A stretch of 64,000 nt of DNA from Ctena decussata (GCA_963989385.1 OZ022501.1:82940979-83004978); one strand, 5' to 3'. Counted from the stretch's first letter, positions 33,222-46,543 are shown. Notes: generated from the sequence alone by a model not told the origin. Translations and numbers: made by a program.

Positions 33222-33350
33222 TTACAGGGCTTTCATTTTCACCGACTTTTCCTCAGATATATAGATATGATAGGCAGGTGATGCTTACTATTCGCGAGCA
33301 CCTGATCACACTTCTTTTTTGGGAGTCCATGTCTCTATATCTAAGTTTAC
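33222..33350. repeat. Repeat R1, uninterrupted copy
   Basis: Matches the two halves of R1 at 2345-2389 and 2815-2920 but lacks the 425-bp insertion, so it serves as the empty-site reference. Followed by a (TTTA)n run at 33350-33378. Confidence 0.75.
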
Positions 33351-33835
33351 GTATTTATTTATTTATTTATTTATTTATTTTAGACAAATGTCTGTCTTAG
33401 GTTGGAATATATGCTCGAAAACTTAAGTCTTTTCCAGCTGGGCAGTTGTAAATCAGAATCAGAATTGTTTACTGGGGTTATACGTCCAATGACAAACATT
33501 CACCGGGGATGTGATCACTGGCCCTTACAATAGAAGTAAACCTAGTAACTGAGTCCTCTGCACACAAAGGAGCCGAAATAAGGGAATCTGCCAGGGAGTT
33601 CTAATTTCTAATAGTCTGGGGAAAGAGACTGGACTTGTACATGTCAGATGTCAGTCCCATGCAGCCAACGCCAGGGAAATGCCAAGGAATGATGATTCCT
33701 GGTGCTCCTGCTTGGTGTGTGTGTGTGTGGGGGGGGGGGGTCATTTATAACTATACTATACTAAAAAGCCTGCACCTTTCAGATCTTTATCAAGCATTAT
33801 GAGTCTACTATCTTTCCTCTTTTTTTTTACAGAGA

Positions 33836-34060
33836 TTACCACTTAAGTTTCGCCAGAATGTAAGTCATACTCCCGATTTCATTGATATAATTCCCTGTTA
33901 CAAATCTGGCCGCCCTTTTCTGCACCTTTTCCAAGTTCGTTTTGAAGAAGTATACTTTGGTGAGGTGAGGGGCTGGGGAAGGGGAAGGGGGTCCCAAAAA
34001 CTGAACTACCATACTCCAGGACTCCAGGACTGGACGCACAAATCCCTTGCTGACTCTTTA
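33836..34060 (-). pseudogene. LINE polymerase C-terminal fossil, downstream half
   Basis: On the minus strand: VRPVLE, then NLEKVQKRAARFVTGNY, a hallmark of the C-terminal region of CR1/Jockey-type polymerases, with frameshifts around 33900-34030. Its upstream part lies at 35675-35760, separated by the 34061-35671 element. Confidence 0.8.
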
Positions 34061-35671
34061 GGGACGAGTCATTTATTATCAGGTGGGGGGGGGGGGGGGT
34101 CGCGTACATTTTTATACGAGTCCCCAAAATTTTTCCGACCCCCCCAGTCGCACCAGATTTTTTATTCCGACCCCCCCAGATAGGTGACAAAAAAGTTTAT
34201 GACCCCCCCACCATCCCAACTCCCCAGCTACCCTTCACACACATACTGTATTACCTTTTTTTAAGTCAGACTGACCTTAACCCAACCTGTATGAAGACCA
34301 TTTTCTTACTTTGACAGGTTGATAAATCATGCAGATTAATGGTTTTTAAATTTTGTCAGCATATTTTGATATTTTGCACTTTTTCTTCATGCCATCCAGA
34401 AATCTGTTGTTGAATGTTCAATAAAACTTTAATACTAGTAATGGCGGAGGGTCTGGGGGCGCAGCCCCCAGAAGCCACAATAGCTTTGCTGATGACAAGG
34501 CAACTGGAGAGCTGATACCACAAATGCAAGTATTAAAGGACCTCTGACAGTATCAATGCATATTTGCCCATTTTTCGACAAATTACTGCACCTTCCTCAG
34601 GCAGCAAAAGTTGAAATATTTGGCATTAATATGTAGCCTTGTGTACTATAAAGACATTTTAACAGTGATTTTGAAAAATTATCATGCCTCTAGACTAACA
34701 TAGACCAATTTTATCAAGAGGGGTATGTGAATTTTTCAGTCTCTGAAAATGTGTCCATTTATTTGTTTTTCTAAGATATCGAATTCTTAATTGATAACTA
34801 TGCTAAAACTGACGTACACACTACTGTTACTGATATTATGCAATATTTTTTCAGTACTAAGGACTTTAGCCTATTTTTAGATATAAAGGGTGTAAGTACC
34901 CCACCCACTTTTTCAGTTTTTCAGCTGTAGACTATCTTTTCCCCCCCGTGCCTCAGCAAGCCACTCACATATAATGTGTATTATGATAGTACACACATAC
35001 ATGCAAAGTGGCTAGCTGAGGCACGGGGGGAAAAGTATCTTTAAAAAACTTTTTTCTGTTTCCATTACGTTTCATTACAAAATTTGGCTTTTTCCACCAA
35101 AAATTGAAGTCTGTGTGCAAAATCATCAGAAATTAAATTCATGACCAGTTAGGGGAAGTTGAGAGCAACAAATTTCAAAAGAAATTCTTGGGTATATCAA
35201 AAATTTAATTTTGACTATTTTTATAGGCAAATTAACATTACAACCGTCAGAGGTCCTTAGTCCAGAACAAAATCATCTGCTCGACATGATTTTATAGACA
35301 ATTGCATACTGTCTTACTAGCAAATTTATGAAAAATGTCTTTTTTTTGTGGGTATGAAGTGCCCAATTTTTTGTGTGTCATTTCTATAAATGTCTCTAAG
35401 CTTGAGTTTAAGTTTACAAGAGTATAAGTAATGGGGGGTCTGGGGGGGGGCAAAGCCCCCCAGAAGCTGAGACATTTTTAAAAAAGAAGACTGATGGAAG
35501 AATGCTGACCCCCCCAATATGCCAAATAAAATATATGACCCCCCCCCCCTGCTCCATGGCTTTTTTATTTCCGACCCCCCCCCCCCCCAGTACATCACCA
35601 AAAAAAATTCCGACCCCCCCCCCCCCCTAAATGTACCCGGCCCCCCCACCTGACAATAAATGACTCGTCCC
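34061..35671. mobile_element. 1.6-kb Harbinger-like TIR element
   Basis: Inverted ends GGGACGAGTCATTTATTATC and, in reverse complement, GGGACGAGTCATTTATTGTC, continuing AGGTGGGGG (about 29 bp). TTA flanks both sides (34058-34060, 35672-35674). A GGG start and a 3-bp TTA/TAA duplication fit PIF/Harbinger. No transposase is seen. The ends are full of G and C runs (ATTTTTCCGACCCCCCC-type units). Inside, AAGGACCTCTGAC at about 34536 is mirrored by GTCAGAGGTCCTT at about 35246, suggesting an older nested element, with a palindrome GTGCCTCAGCAAGCCACT / AGTGGCTAGCTGAGGCAC at 34949-35024. Confidence 0.8.
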
Positions 35672-35674
35672 TTA

Positions 35675-35760
35675 CATCCTGAGGGTATGCATCCAAGTTA
35701 CGTCTAAGGAAGCCAATGATCATATTAACCTCTGTAAAAACAAATACTTTTTAATACCTT
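35675..35760 (-). pseudogene. LINE fossil, upstream half
   Basis: Minus strand reads VNMIIGFLRRNLDAYPQDV, the segment that normally precedes the KESAYKGLVRPVLEY motif. With one TTA copy removed it joins in sense to the 34060-33836 half. Confidence 0.75.
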
Positions 35761-36099
35761 GAAATGCAATAAAGTATATTTACTTTTTTGGAGTTTCTTC
35801 GTTTTATTATTGCTTCAGAGGACGCCAGTCTGTAGTTGATGTTTTCGGTGTTTCTAGGGACCAGACTGTGCGATAATATTTCCGACTTTCCAAACCGGTG
35901 AGAAAGCACAAAACAGGAACACCTTCCGATGTGACTGGAATTCGCGGGACATTTTCACGTGCTGTCAAAAATATTCATTGAAGACCAGACTCATTGCCTT
36001 CAAAGACTATAAATATCCCATATAATGATAAGAGACACATTTCCACCAAAAACTCCCACGCACTGTTGTCATTAACTAGGTTACTTACGACAGTTCAAC
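35761..36099 (+). promoter_or_regulatory. Presumed 5' flank and UTR of the Tudor gene
   Basis: No TATA box stands out. An in-frame TAA at 36073-36075 closes the frame upstream of the chosen ATG, so the coding region cannot extend further within this exon. The start has A at -3 (TTCAACATGTC), a good metazoan context. Transcription start not located. Confidence 0.4.
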
Positions 36100-38332
36100 A
36101 TGTCAGAACTGCGGGTGGGGAACCGTGTTTCGATATTTGTTACGCATGTGGAATTCCAGAATTCCGGCTGTCAGATATTCGTGCAGGTTGGAGACTTGGG
36201 CAGCCAGGCAGATACTGTGATAGAGAGAACTGATGAATATGTTGCCAGTGGTGCAGCCGAGATCCCAGCATCTTGTTCGGTGGGGGATTTGTGCTTGGCA
36301 CTTTTTCATGAGGATAATGGGTGGTATAGAGCCAAAGTTGTCTCTGTTGAGGGGCAGTTGGTCACTGTTTTCTTCATAGATTATGGTAATACAGAGACTG
36401 TCAAAATTGGCAATCTGCGTTGTGCATCAGATTTCGTCCTAGCCATTCCTGCACTGTCAACTAAATGCCATGTTAGTGACTGTATTCCATTAAATGAGCA
36501 GTCTTGGACAGAAGAAGAAACAAAGAAAATTGAATCTATGCTACACAGTCAAGAATTCAGTGCGGAGATTATTTCAGTAGACCCCTCAGCTGCGATGGCA
36601 ACCTGTAATGTGAAATTGTTTAAAACAGATGAGCCAAATGTGCCTATATTTTTAAGAAAATCTGCCTCCAGTTCAGATTTGACAATGAAAATAGAGGAGC
36701 TACAAGTCGGGAAAGACTATTCCGTGTTTGTAAGTTTTGTTGAATCGCCTCAGAAATTTTGGATTCAGCTGAAAGATAAGGAAGAAGAATTGAACTCATT
36801 GATGTCTGATATTGGTGCTTGCTTTGCTGAAGATTTGCCATCTACTGGCGACATTTTAAACCCTACAGTAAATCAGATATGTGCATCATGTTTCAGTGAA
36901 GATGGATCTTTTTATAGGGCAAAAGTTCAGAATATAAGTGGTGATTCTTGCAAAGTTTTTTTCGTTGACTATGGAAATTCTGAGAGTAAATCAACATCAG
37001 AGCTCTTCACCCTACCACAGGTCCTCAGTAAATTGCCAGTACAAGCTATTCAGTGCATGTACAAATCAAATGTTGACTTGTCAGTTGTGAAAGAAAATCT
37101 GCATAAACTTGAAACAGATGGTACAACATGTGTCATTAAGGTCCTGTCTAAATCAAATTCAGACTATGTTGTTGCTATTGATAGCATTGAGAAAGTAGCA
37201 ACTCAGTCACAGACCACAGCTCAGCCACAAAAAGCTAAAGGAGAGGGAAAACTATGGACTAGTATTCCATCTGTTGTAATGCAAGTAGGAGGAGTGTATG
37301 ATGTTTGCATCTCCCATATTGAACATCCTGGTCGTTTCTTTGTGCAGTTGATAGGAAATGCCTCTAAGCTTGATGAGGTCATGCAAAGTATTGATGAAAT
37401 AGCACATAACTTAGAGGGTCTTGTGATATCTAATCCTGGAAATCTTTGTTTGGCTAAGTTCAGTGATGGTGCCTGGTATAGATCAGAAATTTTGTCAGTT
37501 GAAAATGGTAGACTGACTGTTGGTGCTGTTGATTTTGGATTTATTGAAGACTTTCAATCAAAACAATCTCTACGTATAATTGACTCTAAATTCAAAGATC
37601 TTCCTGCACAGTCTGTAATTTGTACATTAGATTCTGAAAGACTCAGTAGTCAGGATTGGTCAAGCAAGGAAACAGACAAGTTCAGTGCCATGGCTGATAA
37701 AACAGCATTAGTTTGTCGAGTTAAAGCGAAAACAGGAGCAGTATTTCAAGTTGATCTGTTTGACACAACCAGTGATCAAGAAAGACACATTAATAAAGAG
37801 CTGCTGACATCAGCGGGTCCAGTAGTTAATCAGTCAGTGCAAAGAAAGCCAGACACAAGTCCTACACCTCAAGCTAGTCTTCCTCCACCAGAAACAACAA
37901 TGGGATCCAAAATAACTCTATGTATAACTGCCTTGAAGGCAACTTTAGTGTTTGGCCAAGTAACTCATACACCAGTTGAAAAAGTAGCAAAACTTCAGAC
38001 TGATCTAAATACATATTATGATAAGAAGTCAACTGAAACATTGAACACAGTGACATTAGGCAGTGTCTGTTGCACACAGTATTCAGATGGCGGCTGGTAT
38101 AGAGGGATAATAACATCAGTTCAAGGAAATCAAGTTGAAGTTTCGTTTGCAGATTTTGGTGACAGTATCATGAAGCCAATATCTGATCTTAAAGTTCTGG
38201 TTCCCAGTTTATGCGAACTACCTCAGCAGTGTGTTCTAGTCAGTATCGAGAATCTACCTTCAGTTCCTGCAAGTAAACTTGAATCTGTATTGGTGAACAA
38301 CAGGATTGATGTCAAGTTAAAGAGTAAAGAAG
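36100..38332 (+). CDS. Tudor gene exon 1: four Tudor domains
   Basis: 744 codons plus one base. ATG at 36100 with upstream in-frame stop. The exon end is placed at 38332 (AAAGAAG|GTATTA). The open frame runs on to 38409, but from 38375 it is a family C palindrome, so those codons are intronic. A weaker donor (AGA|GTAAAG) at 38324 has the same phase. Confidence 0.85.
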
Positions 38333-41300
38333 GTATTACCATAAAAAATGAGTATTTGGGACAGATAGGTCTGAGTAAACAGTGCAGGTCCAGATCAGAC
38401 TGCTTCTAAAAAAGAGTAGTCTGATCAGGGTCTACACTGTAAACCATTTTATCTGCATCTTTTGGATGCTTTTTTGCATTGTAGAACTGAAATTTTCCAT
38501 TATTTAAGGAGACCAAAATTTTGAAAATTTTTGGGTTTGGATTAGATTCTATAGTTAAGCAACACCTTAACAGTCAATGAAATCACCCCGAAATTGGAAC
38601 ACTCAAAGGTTAATTTTGGTGCCTGGTGATGTGTCAAGAATTGATGTCAGACCTGCAGAGGCCTGCAGAGTTCACGAAGGTCCATGATGGATTACAGGAC
38701 TGAATCTCATAAAATGATTAAAATGTACTTGAAATGTCAAATATTTTTACCAGACGGAATGAATTTTTACCAAACATGTCAGGTGGTCAGAAGGAGTTTG
38801 GTGTAGACTGAGGCCTGGAAATAGAAGAATCTCTTACTTGTCCAGGGACAAGAAAAAAGTCAAACTCCACTTGTCCGTCAACAAATTACTTGTCCGAAAA
38901 CCGCAAATATGATGTTTGCATTATTTTAAGAACTATTCAGCCAAGCATGTATCTCAATATTGTTTTGACAAATCTCATCTGTCATTCTGAATAGCCCCAA
39001 ACCCTTATAATTTGAATAAAGTCATCTTTTCTATGCTATATGTCCGGAAAAAAAATCAAACACCTTTTTCCTTACTCTACACATATAAAACTTTTTCTGC
39101 ATAACTACAATTGGAATGGCAAACAGTGTGGACCCTGATCAGACTGCTTCTGCTGGAGCAGTCGGATCTAATCAGTTTGGACCCTGATCAAACTGCTCCT
39201 GCTGGAGCAGTCAGATCTGGGTCTACACTGTTTACTGATCAGATTGCTCCTGCAGGAGCAGTCTGATCTGGGTCGACACTGTTTGCTATGTATTTTTCAG
39301 AAACAAAAATGGAAAAGGAAACCATTATACTTTTTTCATAGTTGTCCTAGGGCAACTACATTAAAAATTTTCACTTGTCCTGAGTGAAATGGGACAAGTT
39401 GGGCATGTTTTTTACACAGCCCAGACTGTTCAGACTTCTTGTCACTTTTAAGGATCATTGGGTAGCCAGTGTCTATTCTAGAAACTGAAAACGAGGGGGG
39501 ATTTACGAGGGGGGATTTTCCCCCCTCCATCTCAAAAATAGGGGGGATTTTCAAAAAATGGGGGGGGGACAATTTTCGAACAGACAGAAAACATTTGGCT
39601 CATAAAACAGACATTTATACATTTATTCCTGTCTAAGACTACAGTAATCTGAACTGACTTTAGACATTAGACATTTATTCCTGTCCAGGACTATACAGTA
39701 ATATCTTAACTGACCTGTTTCACCCAGTTTGAGATAGATTTTTCTGTTCTAAATCCCTATCACATTCCAGTCACATATTTTCTGAGTTGATTTGAAGGTT
39801 TTAGTCTTATATCTAAGTATTTCAATGGGTTTACAGTGATTATTTTGCTGATACATAGTTTTTCAGTGATTTATAAATTTCCACCGCGGGTATGCTAACG
39901 TAGGTGCGGCAGCGGGTTACGCATCTTACCCACTCTCTGATGATATTCGTTCTGGTATTTCGTCGAACCGGTGAAGTCAAGGGAAGCTACTCTAATGGAC
40001 ATAATATGGCGAAAACAACTTCGGCAATGATGGCTTGATGCCGTTTTATTCAAAACAGCGGTATTTTCTGCGAGGCAAGAGTAAATTCTTTGTTTGAGGA
40101 CGTTTTCATTGTTTATTTTTTACGCGGGACTGTCACGCATTCGGTCTGAATTTATGCGGGATATGAGAAAAATTTGCGTGAATCCCGCAATCGCTCATCC
40201 TAGAATAGACACTGGGTAGCTAGTACTACAGTACACCCGTCGCGAATTTTCGACCGTTCGCGCTCGCGCGTGATGCGGGAAATCACGCGAAAAGGATTAA
40301 AGTGCTCGCAAAATCCACGCAAAATCCTCGCAAACTTCGCGCAACTTTCTCGCATTTCGCGCGTGTACCATAAATTTCTCGCGAAAGAACCCTGTATGAT
40401 GAGTTTGCAATAATTCTCGCGTGATGCGCGAACTCGGTTAAGTTAAAATTCGACATTTTCAGAGCTCCCGATAAAGGGACTGTTTTTTACTAAAGGAAAA
40501 TTGTGACAACGTCTGAAGTACCAAACTGATGCGTGAAGAACACTCCCGAAGAAAACAGAGTTACGCATCTTAAAAAAAAAAAAAACAGAAGCGTTTTACG
40601 TACATGTATAATAGGAAATAGTAGCAGTTCCACCATACTACGGAATAAAATGCGGAAAAACAGAAGAGAGAAATAAAGAGAAAAGCGTTCAGTCGCCACT
40701 AAAAACGTTCACTTCAAAACTGGTCACAAAGATCAAAGAGTTTCAATCAGCTTTTGATGTCAAGGATAGCAATTAAACGCACGTGCCAATCGGTTTAACC
40801 TTAATGTCTTTAAGGAAGGCCCAGCTCAGCCTGCGTGCTTGCGGAAACTGGTCTGCCTTTTATGTAATCATACACATGTATAAATAAAGTGAAACAAGAA
40901 ACTTATTTTATTACGCAGCTGTGTATGCCGATTTGGAATTCGTTGTACGCACTTGGCCAGGGGTATCTTTTTCACGACGCTATTCCGCCGAAGTACATGT
41001 ACATGTATTCAGAAGTTATACTTTGATACCGCTGGACAGACGAATTATATAATCCTAAAACATATTTCAGACCAGGCTGTGCACACAGGTTTTTCAACTT
41101 GTTCACTATACAAGGCAGATTGCAGTTATGTCGAACAGAAATTGCGCAGGACTCATCACAATGCACAATATAAACAAAAGGTGTTTCTGTAGACCCGAGC
41201 AGTGTACATGTAAGTGAGAACTCTGGGTCAATTTACTGATCAGACTGCACACACAGTTTACGGTGTTCAAGTATTACCGCCCGATTATCAAGCAGGCGAT

Positions 41301-44300
41301 CTGCATATCTTCGTAATCAGACCGGGCCATCGTTTTCTGGTTTTAACTTCTACTTTTCTAATATTCTACCTGTTTCTCTCTCTCTCTCTCTTTCGCGCGT
41401 GCAGGCCCTTTCCAGACTGCGCAGATGGTTGCCGGTATCAAGTTCAAGGCTATTCGCTTACACCCCAAACTACTATTTGCGCAGCTATGTGATTGTCTCA
41501 TTAAGACTGCCCAATAAGACTGCTTAGACGTACTCCGGTAGAAAGAGCTACGCCAGCACGCACACAGCTTTGAACCAACGTTGATTCAACGTCATGAATC
41601 AACGTTGAGTCAACGTTATGTTTTTATGCCCAGTACATTCACTTAGCCTCTAATTATTCTGTTGTGATCAAACCGGCTTTAATTTTTCTTTCGGCACCGG
41701 GACGATCTCGATCAGACTTTGGAAGACTGTCCCGAAGACTGAAGCGAGACTTCCTGTTCACACATTACAATATAACATTCAGTGTCAGTTCCAGAACCGT
41801 CTCTCACTCTCTCTCTCTCTCTCTCTCCAATTTATTCGTGAAACAAACGTGGAATCTCTTTGATACTCTCTAAACTGCTTGAACCTGCACGTGCTCAATA
41901 CACAACAGGTCAATGCGCACGATATAATCTTACAGAGGGAAACAAATGGAAACGATTCTACATCACGTACAAAGTGAAGATTCGGGTCTGCCCGTGCAGG
42001 CAGAAGGCTGCTTTAAGTATTTATGGTTGGCCAGCACACAAAAAAATCTTCTTATCGCCGGACCCCTCCTTCTACTATAGTTAGAAATCAGGACAACCCA
42101 GATCAGCATATGTATGCGGCAATCATTACGTAACTGGTTTGTCCCAGTATTTAAAATGATTACGGTATAGTTGTACACGCTATATAAAAAGAGCTGCACA
42201 GACTCAGATAATCATGCGTATGTGCACAGACTCTTCTTAGTCTTGCTAAATGTAGATTCTTTAAGATGCTGTAATTGTCACTTTGGTACGTATAATTCGT
42301 ATTTGTAGAATAAGAACAGTGTGTTTGCCTTGTTTTCTTTTTTTTCTTCCTTCGACTTCTCGGAAATGATGCTTCTTACCAGACCAGCGCTCAGCTTCAG
42401 AAACATACATGTAGGAATTAGTACATGGTTACTTCAGTGAAACTTGCCGTGTAGATTCGGACAGAATCTTGCCATCAGCGAGACTCGTACCTGCGTCCCA
42501 TACCTCGAAGTCGGGAGCGCCAAAGAACACAGAGTCTTATGGACACTTCAAACATGAATTCATTTGAAAATACCAAGTGACTTATTATACCCTGCAAATC
42601 GAGGTTGCAGCCTGTATGTCTGTGCAAGTATAATCACCCTCGTCCCTATCAGCAATCAGCAATCAGAGGATCGCGAGAAATCAAAACAGCTTACAACGAG
42701 GACTGCGCAGATGCGCAGGCTGATTTAAATCAACTGTTTGCATAGTATGATTATTAAAGTGAATCGTTTCTCCGCCAATTTTGCATATGGTGACAACTTT
42801 TGTGATTTCCTGTTAGCTGCCCTGGACGACAAAGCCCATCCAAAATAAAGTCTATTTTTTTCTTTAAGGATAGTCTTCATTTTGGATAGGCTTTGCCCTG
42901 TAAATGTTTTGTCTACTGACTAATGCGTCTTTTCCATCTAATTTGAAAATCTTGTTGCATGGCACCTCTAATCTATTCCTCAACGTCTTGGATCGTTGTA
43001 GCGTCCCAGTCTATATTTCCACCATGTTGTATCTTTGTTGGTTGTTATTCTCTGGCCAAACAGTGACTGCTCCAACCAGACTGCGCATGAGCGCAATCTA
43101 CCCTAGGCATGCGCAGTTGTACATCGAAAGAATTATTACCTGAAAAAGGCCTCTTACTACATCTGCGATCCGCAAAGCCTAAGACCAGTCTGCGCATCTG
43201 AATAATGATAATTTTGCGAACAATGCTTGTCGGTTGTTATTCTCTGGACAAACTGTGACTGCTCCAATCAGACTGCGCATGAGCGCAACCCACCCTAGGT
43301 ATGCGCAGTTGGACCCATACGTCGGGAAAACGGGACAGTATTCTACATTTGCGAACTGCACAATAATCAGTCAATTTTTGTAAATGTATACATGGTATGA
43401 TATGGATATTTGCTGATCGGATGTGTTCTTACGTCCATTTTGAGACGCAGGCTGATATAAATTATTGTACATGCGATTAAGGTCGGAGTATCGTAGGTAA
43501 ATTAACTCGAAGTTTAAATTGAATTGGAAACTGTGCATGGTCAAATCAAGAACTCGGGCCAACTATGCCAGTGGACTGCAAATTTTGAATGCACATACCA
43601 TGCATGTGCGCTGGCTGGTTAGTGCTGTCAGTTTAGGCACATGTTCAGACAGTTTGTGAGGGCGTTTTTCATGACGTTCCGACAATTTCTTCTTTTTGCA
43701 ACCCCCGGTTTCTCATCTGCAAACAAATAAGGGGGGGGGGGGGGGGGGGGGGGGCAGGCGGGCGGGGGGAGGGGGGGGAGAAATGGGGAAAGAAGGAAAG
43801 TACACACTACCGCACGCACATTTCCGCTGAATAGGGAAAGTAGACTTAGTTCAACCTGCGCACACCCGAAACCTCCTAAACTCGATCGTTTTCGGTTAAA
43901 TATGTACATGCACATGTAGGTTCCCAAGAGTCCTCGGGATCAACAAAGATGCAGACACAGAGGACGCTAATCAGACCACACACGTGTAGGCTGATCTACG
44001 TCTTCGCTTTTCGCACTCAGTACAAAGCACCTTTTTCCGACTGCATGGCGCAAAAATACTGGAAAAAAATATCCCGACTCAAAATATTAAGAGTCGCACG
44101 CGCCTTAACGCACGTGCGGATTCCGCCAAAATAACCACCATTTAATAGTACATGTAGTATAGCTGCGCAGCGGAGCAAAAGTTCTCAGGCCGAGATATTT
44201 TGAGTGACTTCTTAATCTTGGAAGTTATTATAGTGGAGATAAACAGAAATAAAAAAGAAGAAAAAAAACGATATCCCAAACGTCTGCTTGAAATTTTAGC

Positions 44301-46543
44301 AATTCACTTTTTAAGGCTGATACTGTTTCAGCCTACTTCACAAAGCTTGCATCATTTAAATTGAATGAAATACATGTAGGTTAAAAGAAAAAAACAACAG
44401 CTTTTATCATTTTCGGGAGAATGGTACCTCTAACGCGAACTTTCCCGCTTCGCGCATGAAATCTTTGCTGTGTCAAAATCGATCTTCTACAGAAGCGCGA
44501 AGTTTCTCGCATCCCGTGTGAATATTCACGCAAATTTCATGCATGAAGCTTAAAATCTTCGCGCGAAACACACGCAAAACACTCGCAAAAGTCACGCGAA
44601 ACTAGCGCGAAAAAAATGAAAATTTCGCGCGTGATGCGAGATCTATCGAACATTCGCGACGGGTGTACTGTAGCTACAGCCAAGAATATGACATTTCATT
44701 TCGGATGATGCTACATATTTATGAACTCAGAATTTCAACTGCAACAGCCGGGCTGCGTAGCGCAATCGGTAGGGCACCTGACTCGTAAGTCAGAGGTCCT
44801 GGGTTCGAAACTCGGTCTGGCCACATACTTTCGTTTCTCCTTCCACTGATTTAAGAAGGGCAGTTGTCAGTTACTGGCGAAAGTATGTGCACTTAGTACT
44901 GGTTAACCACTTAGGAGGTCTAAGCCTGCCCAGGAATAGTGTGGTTAGGTTAACTGACCGTCCCGACATGACCATAGATGTTTACCGTGGACGTTAAGCA
45001 ATAAGTCAATCAATCAATCAACTGCAACAGGAAAACATGCTACTTAAACCATAGACAACCAGCCAAGATCCAGACCAGCCTGCACATCTGCAGTCTGATC
45101 AGAACCTTTTTGTTTGCAATCAACATAAATGGACCATAACATAAGGAATCTACAGGCTTAGAATGAAGGCTCCAGATAATAGACTGCACAAACTTGCAGA
45201 CTGCTTCACAAATATCATAGACATAGTCATCTTTTTTGTGACAGCCTGACAGGGTTGCAACATACATTTTTATCAAGAAATGAAAGTAATAATAATGCAG
45301 GATTATAATGTGCTTTTGCTTTTATGAGCTCTGTGTATTCTATCTTTAAATAATTTCTAATTCTGTAGGTTTGGCAGTACTGTAAATATTGAAGGCCTAT
45401 GGGTACTTCCCTATAAGCTTCAGCCATTTTTACAAAGGGGAACAACTATTATGACTTCCTTGTTTGCTACCCTACATGGCAAAGCTCTTTCAAAATGGAC
45501 ACACTGGTCTGGCATTCAAGACAGGTAACGAAGACAACGTCCAGGTTTCGTAATTCCTACGTCTAGCCAACGACGAAAATGGCGACTATCGCGAGGGGGC
45601 GAATCGGTAAGTAAACTTTGTTTACGCATTGTAATGAAATGCTTCAGTTTTACCCTATAATAAATGCCTTACGGACCACTAAAATTATCATGCATTTGGT
45701 GTGTATTGGTATTTTCTGCTTTTGCACGCAGGTTTAATCGTAGTGCTGGATCTCCGTTGAGAGGTGTTTGCTTTACAGTGTCTTTTCTACATGAACAGAA
45801 AGAAAATGACGCCTTACTGATAAAATGAGATGTTTTGGAAAATTGTTTTGCTATGCGAACGAAGATACTGAATACTTAAAATGAATAAAATACCATTTTT
45901 GTATTTGGAGTCGGCAATAGCGCTGTAATTAAGGAATTTTCATTACAACGTCACTAGCAACGAGTCCAGTACAGCGGAAAAACAACGAAGTTTTTAAATA
46001 AGCAGTTTCCAGAGCCCACTACAGATATTTTACATCATTTTCCGATTAACTATAGTTTTTAATAACTGTCGTATGTGAAAATAAAACGTTTATGCCGTTT
46101 ATTGCTCTATGACTCGCTAATATGTAGTCTGTCAGTTTGGCGGCATTATGTAGATTTGCAATATTTTTCGACTGTATATGATAGAATTATGCGATGCCAG
46201 CCATTTTACCAAACTTGTAGCAACCTGATCCACAGTGAACACACGATGATAGAACAACGTCTACCCAACGTTGTCCAAACGTCATAGACATTGCATAATA
46301 TATATATATGTACCTACCGTTATCAAATTTAGTGCAACAGTCGCGCATTTTTATATTTAATTTCTTCGCTGCCACTAAACCCCCAAAATCGAAAGGAAAA
46401 GGTGATGGGCAGGTCCTAGAATGCAACGGGCATCCCTCTCTAAACCATTTCGCGGGATACGGTAGTTGCAGACACCTGATAAGTAACGCCTACGTATTAA
46501 CTCGCCAGCGCACCTCTCCCGCCTCCACCCCCAGTCCCTCCTC

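Larger units (their letters stand above)
40229..44670. mobile_element. 4.4-kb hAT-like TIR element
   Basis: Inverted ends CAGTACACCCGTCGCGAATT and, in reverse complement, CAGTACACCCGTCGCGAATG, about 26 bp. Inside each end lie 200-250 bp packed with CGCG-containing words (CTCGCAAA, TTCGCGCG, ACGCGAAA), as subterminal transposase-binding repeats often are. CAG termini and subterminal repeats suggest hAT, but the flanks (TAGTACTA / TAGCTACA) do not give a clean 8-bp duplication. No transposase domain was recognised. It contains a family A remnant (42790-42905), (TC)n runs at 41377-41392 and 41801-41827, and a G24 run at 43731-43754. Confidence 0.65.

Noticed and set aside
34061..35671. CRISPR-like array in the C-run region and in the other tandem arrays
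   Set aside because: Repeat units are directly adjacent or degenerate without unique spacers of constant length, and the genome is animal.
38333..38409. Last codons of the long Tudor open frame
   Set aside because: From 38375 the sequence is a family C palindrome found elsewhere in non-coding DNA, and a good donor lies at 38333.
40229..44670. Exact 8-bp target duplication for the hAT-like element
   Set aside because: TAGTACTA and TAGCTACA agree at only four positions, so the duplication is not supported.
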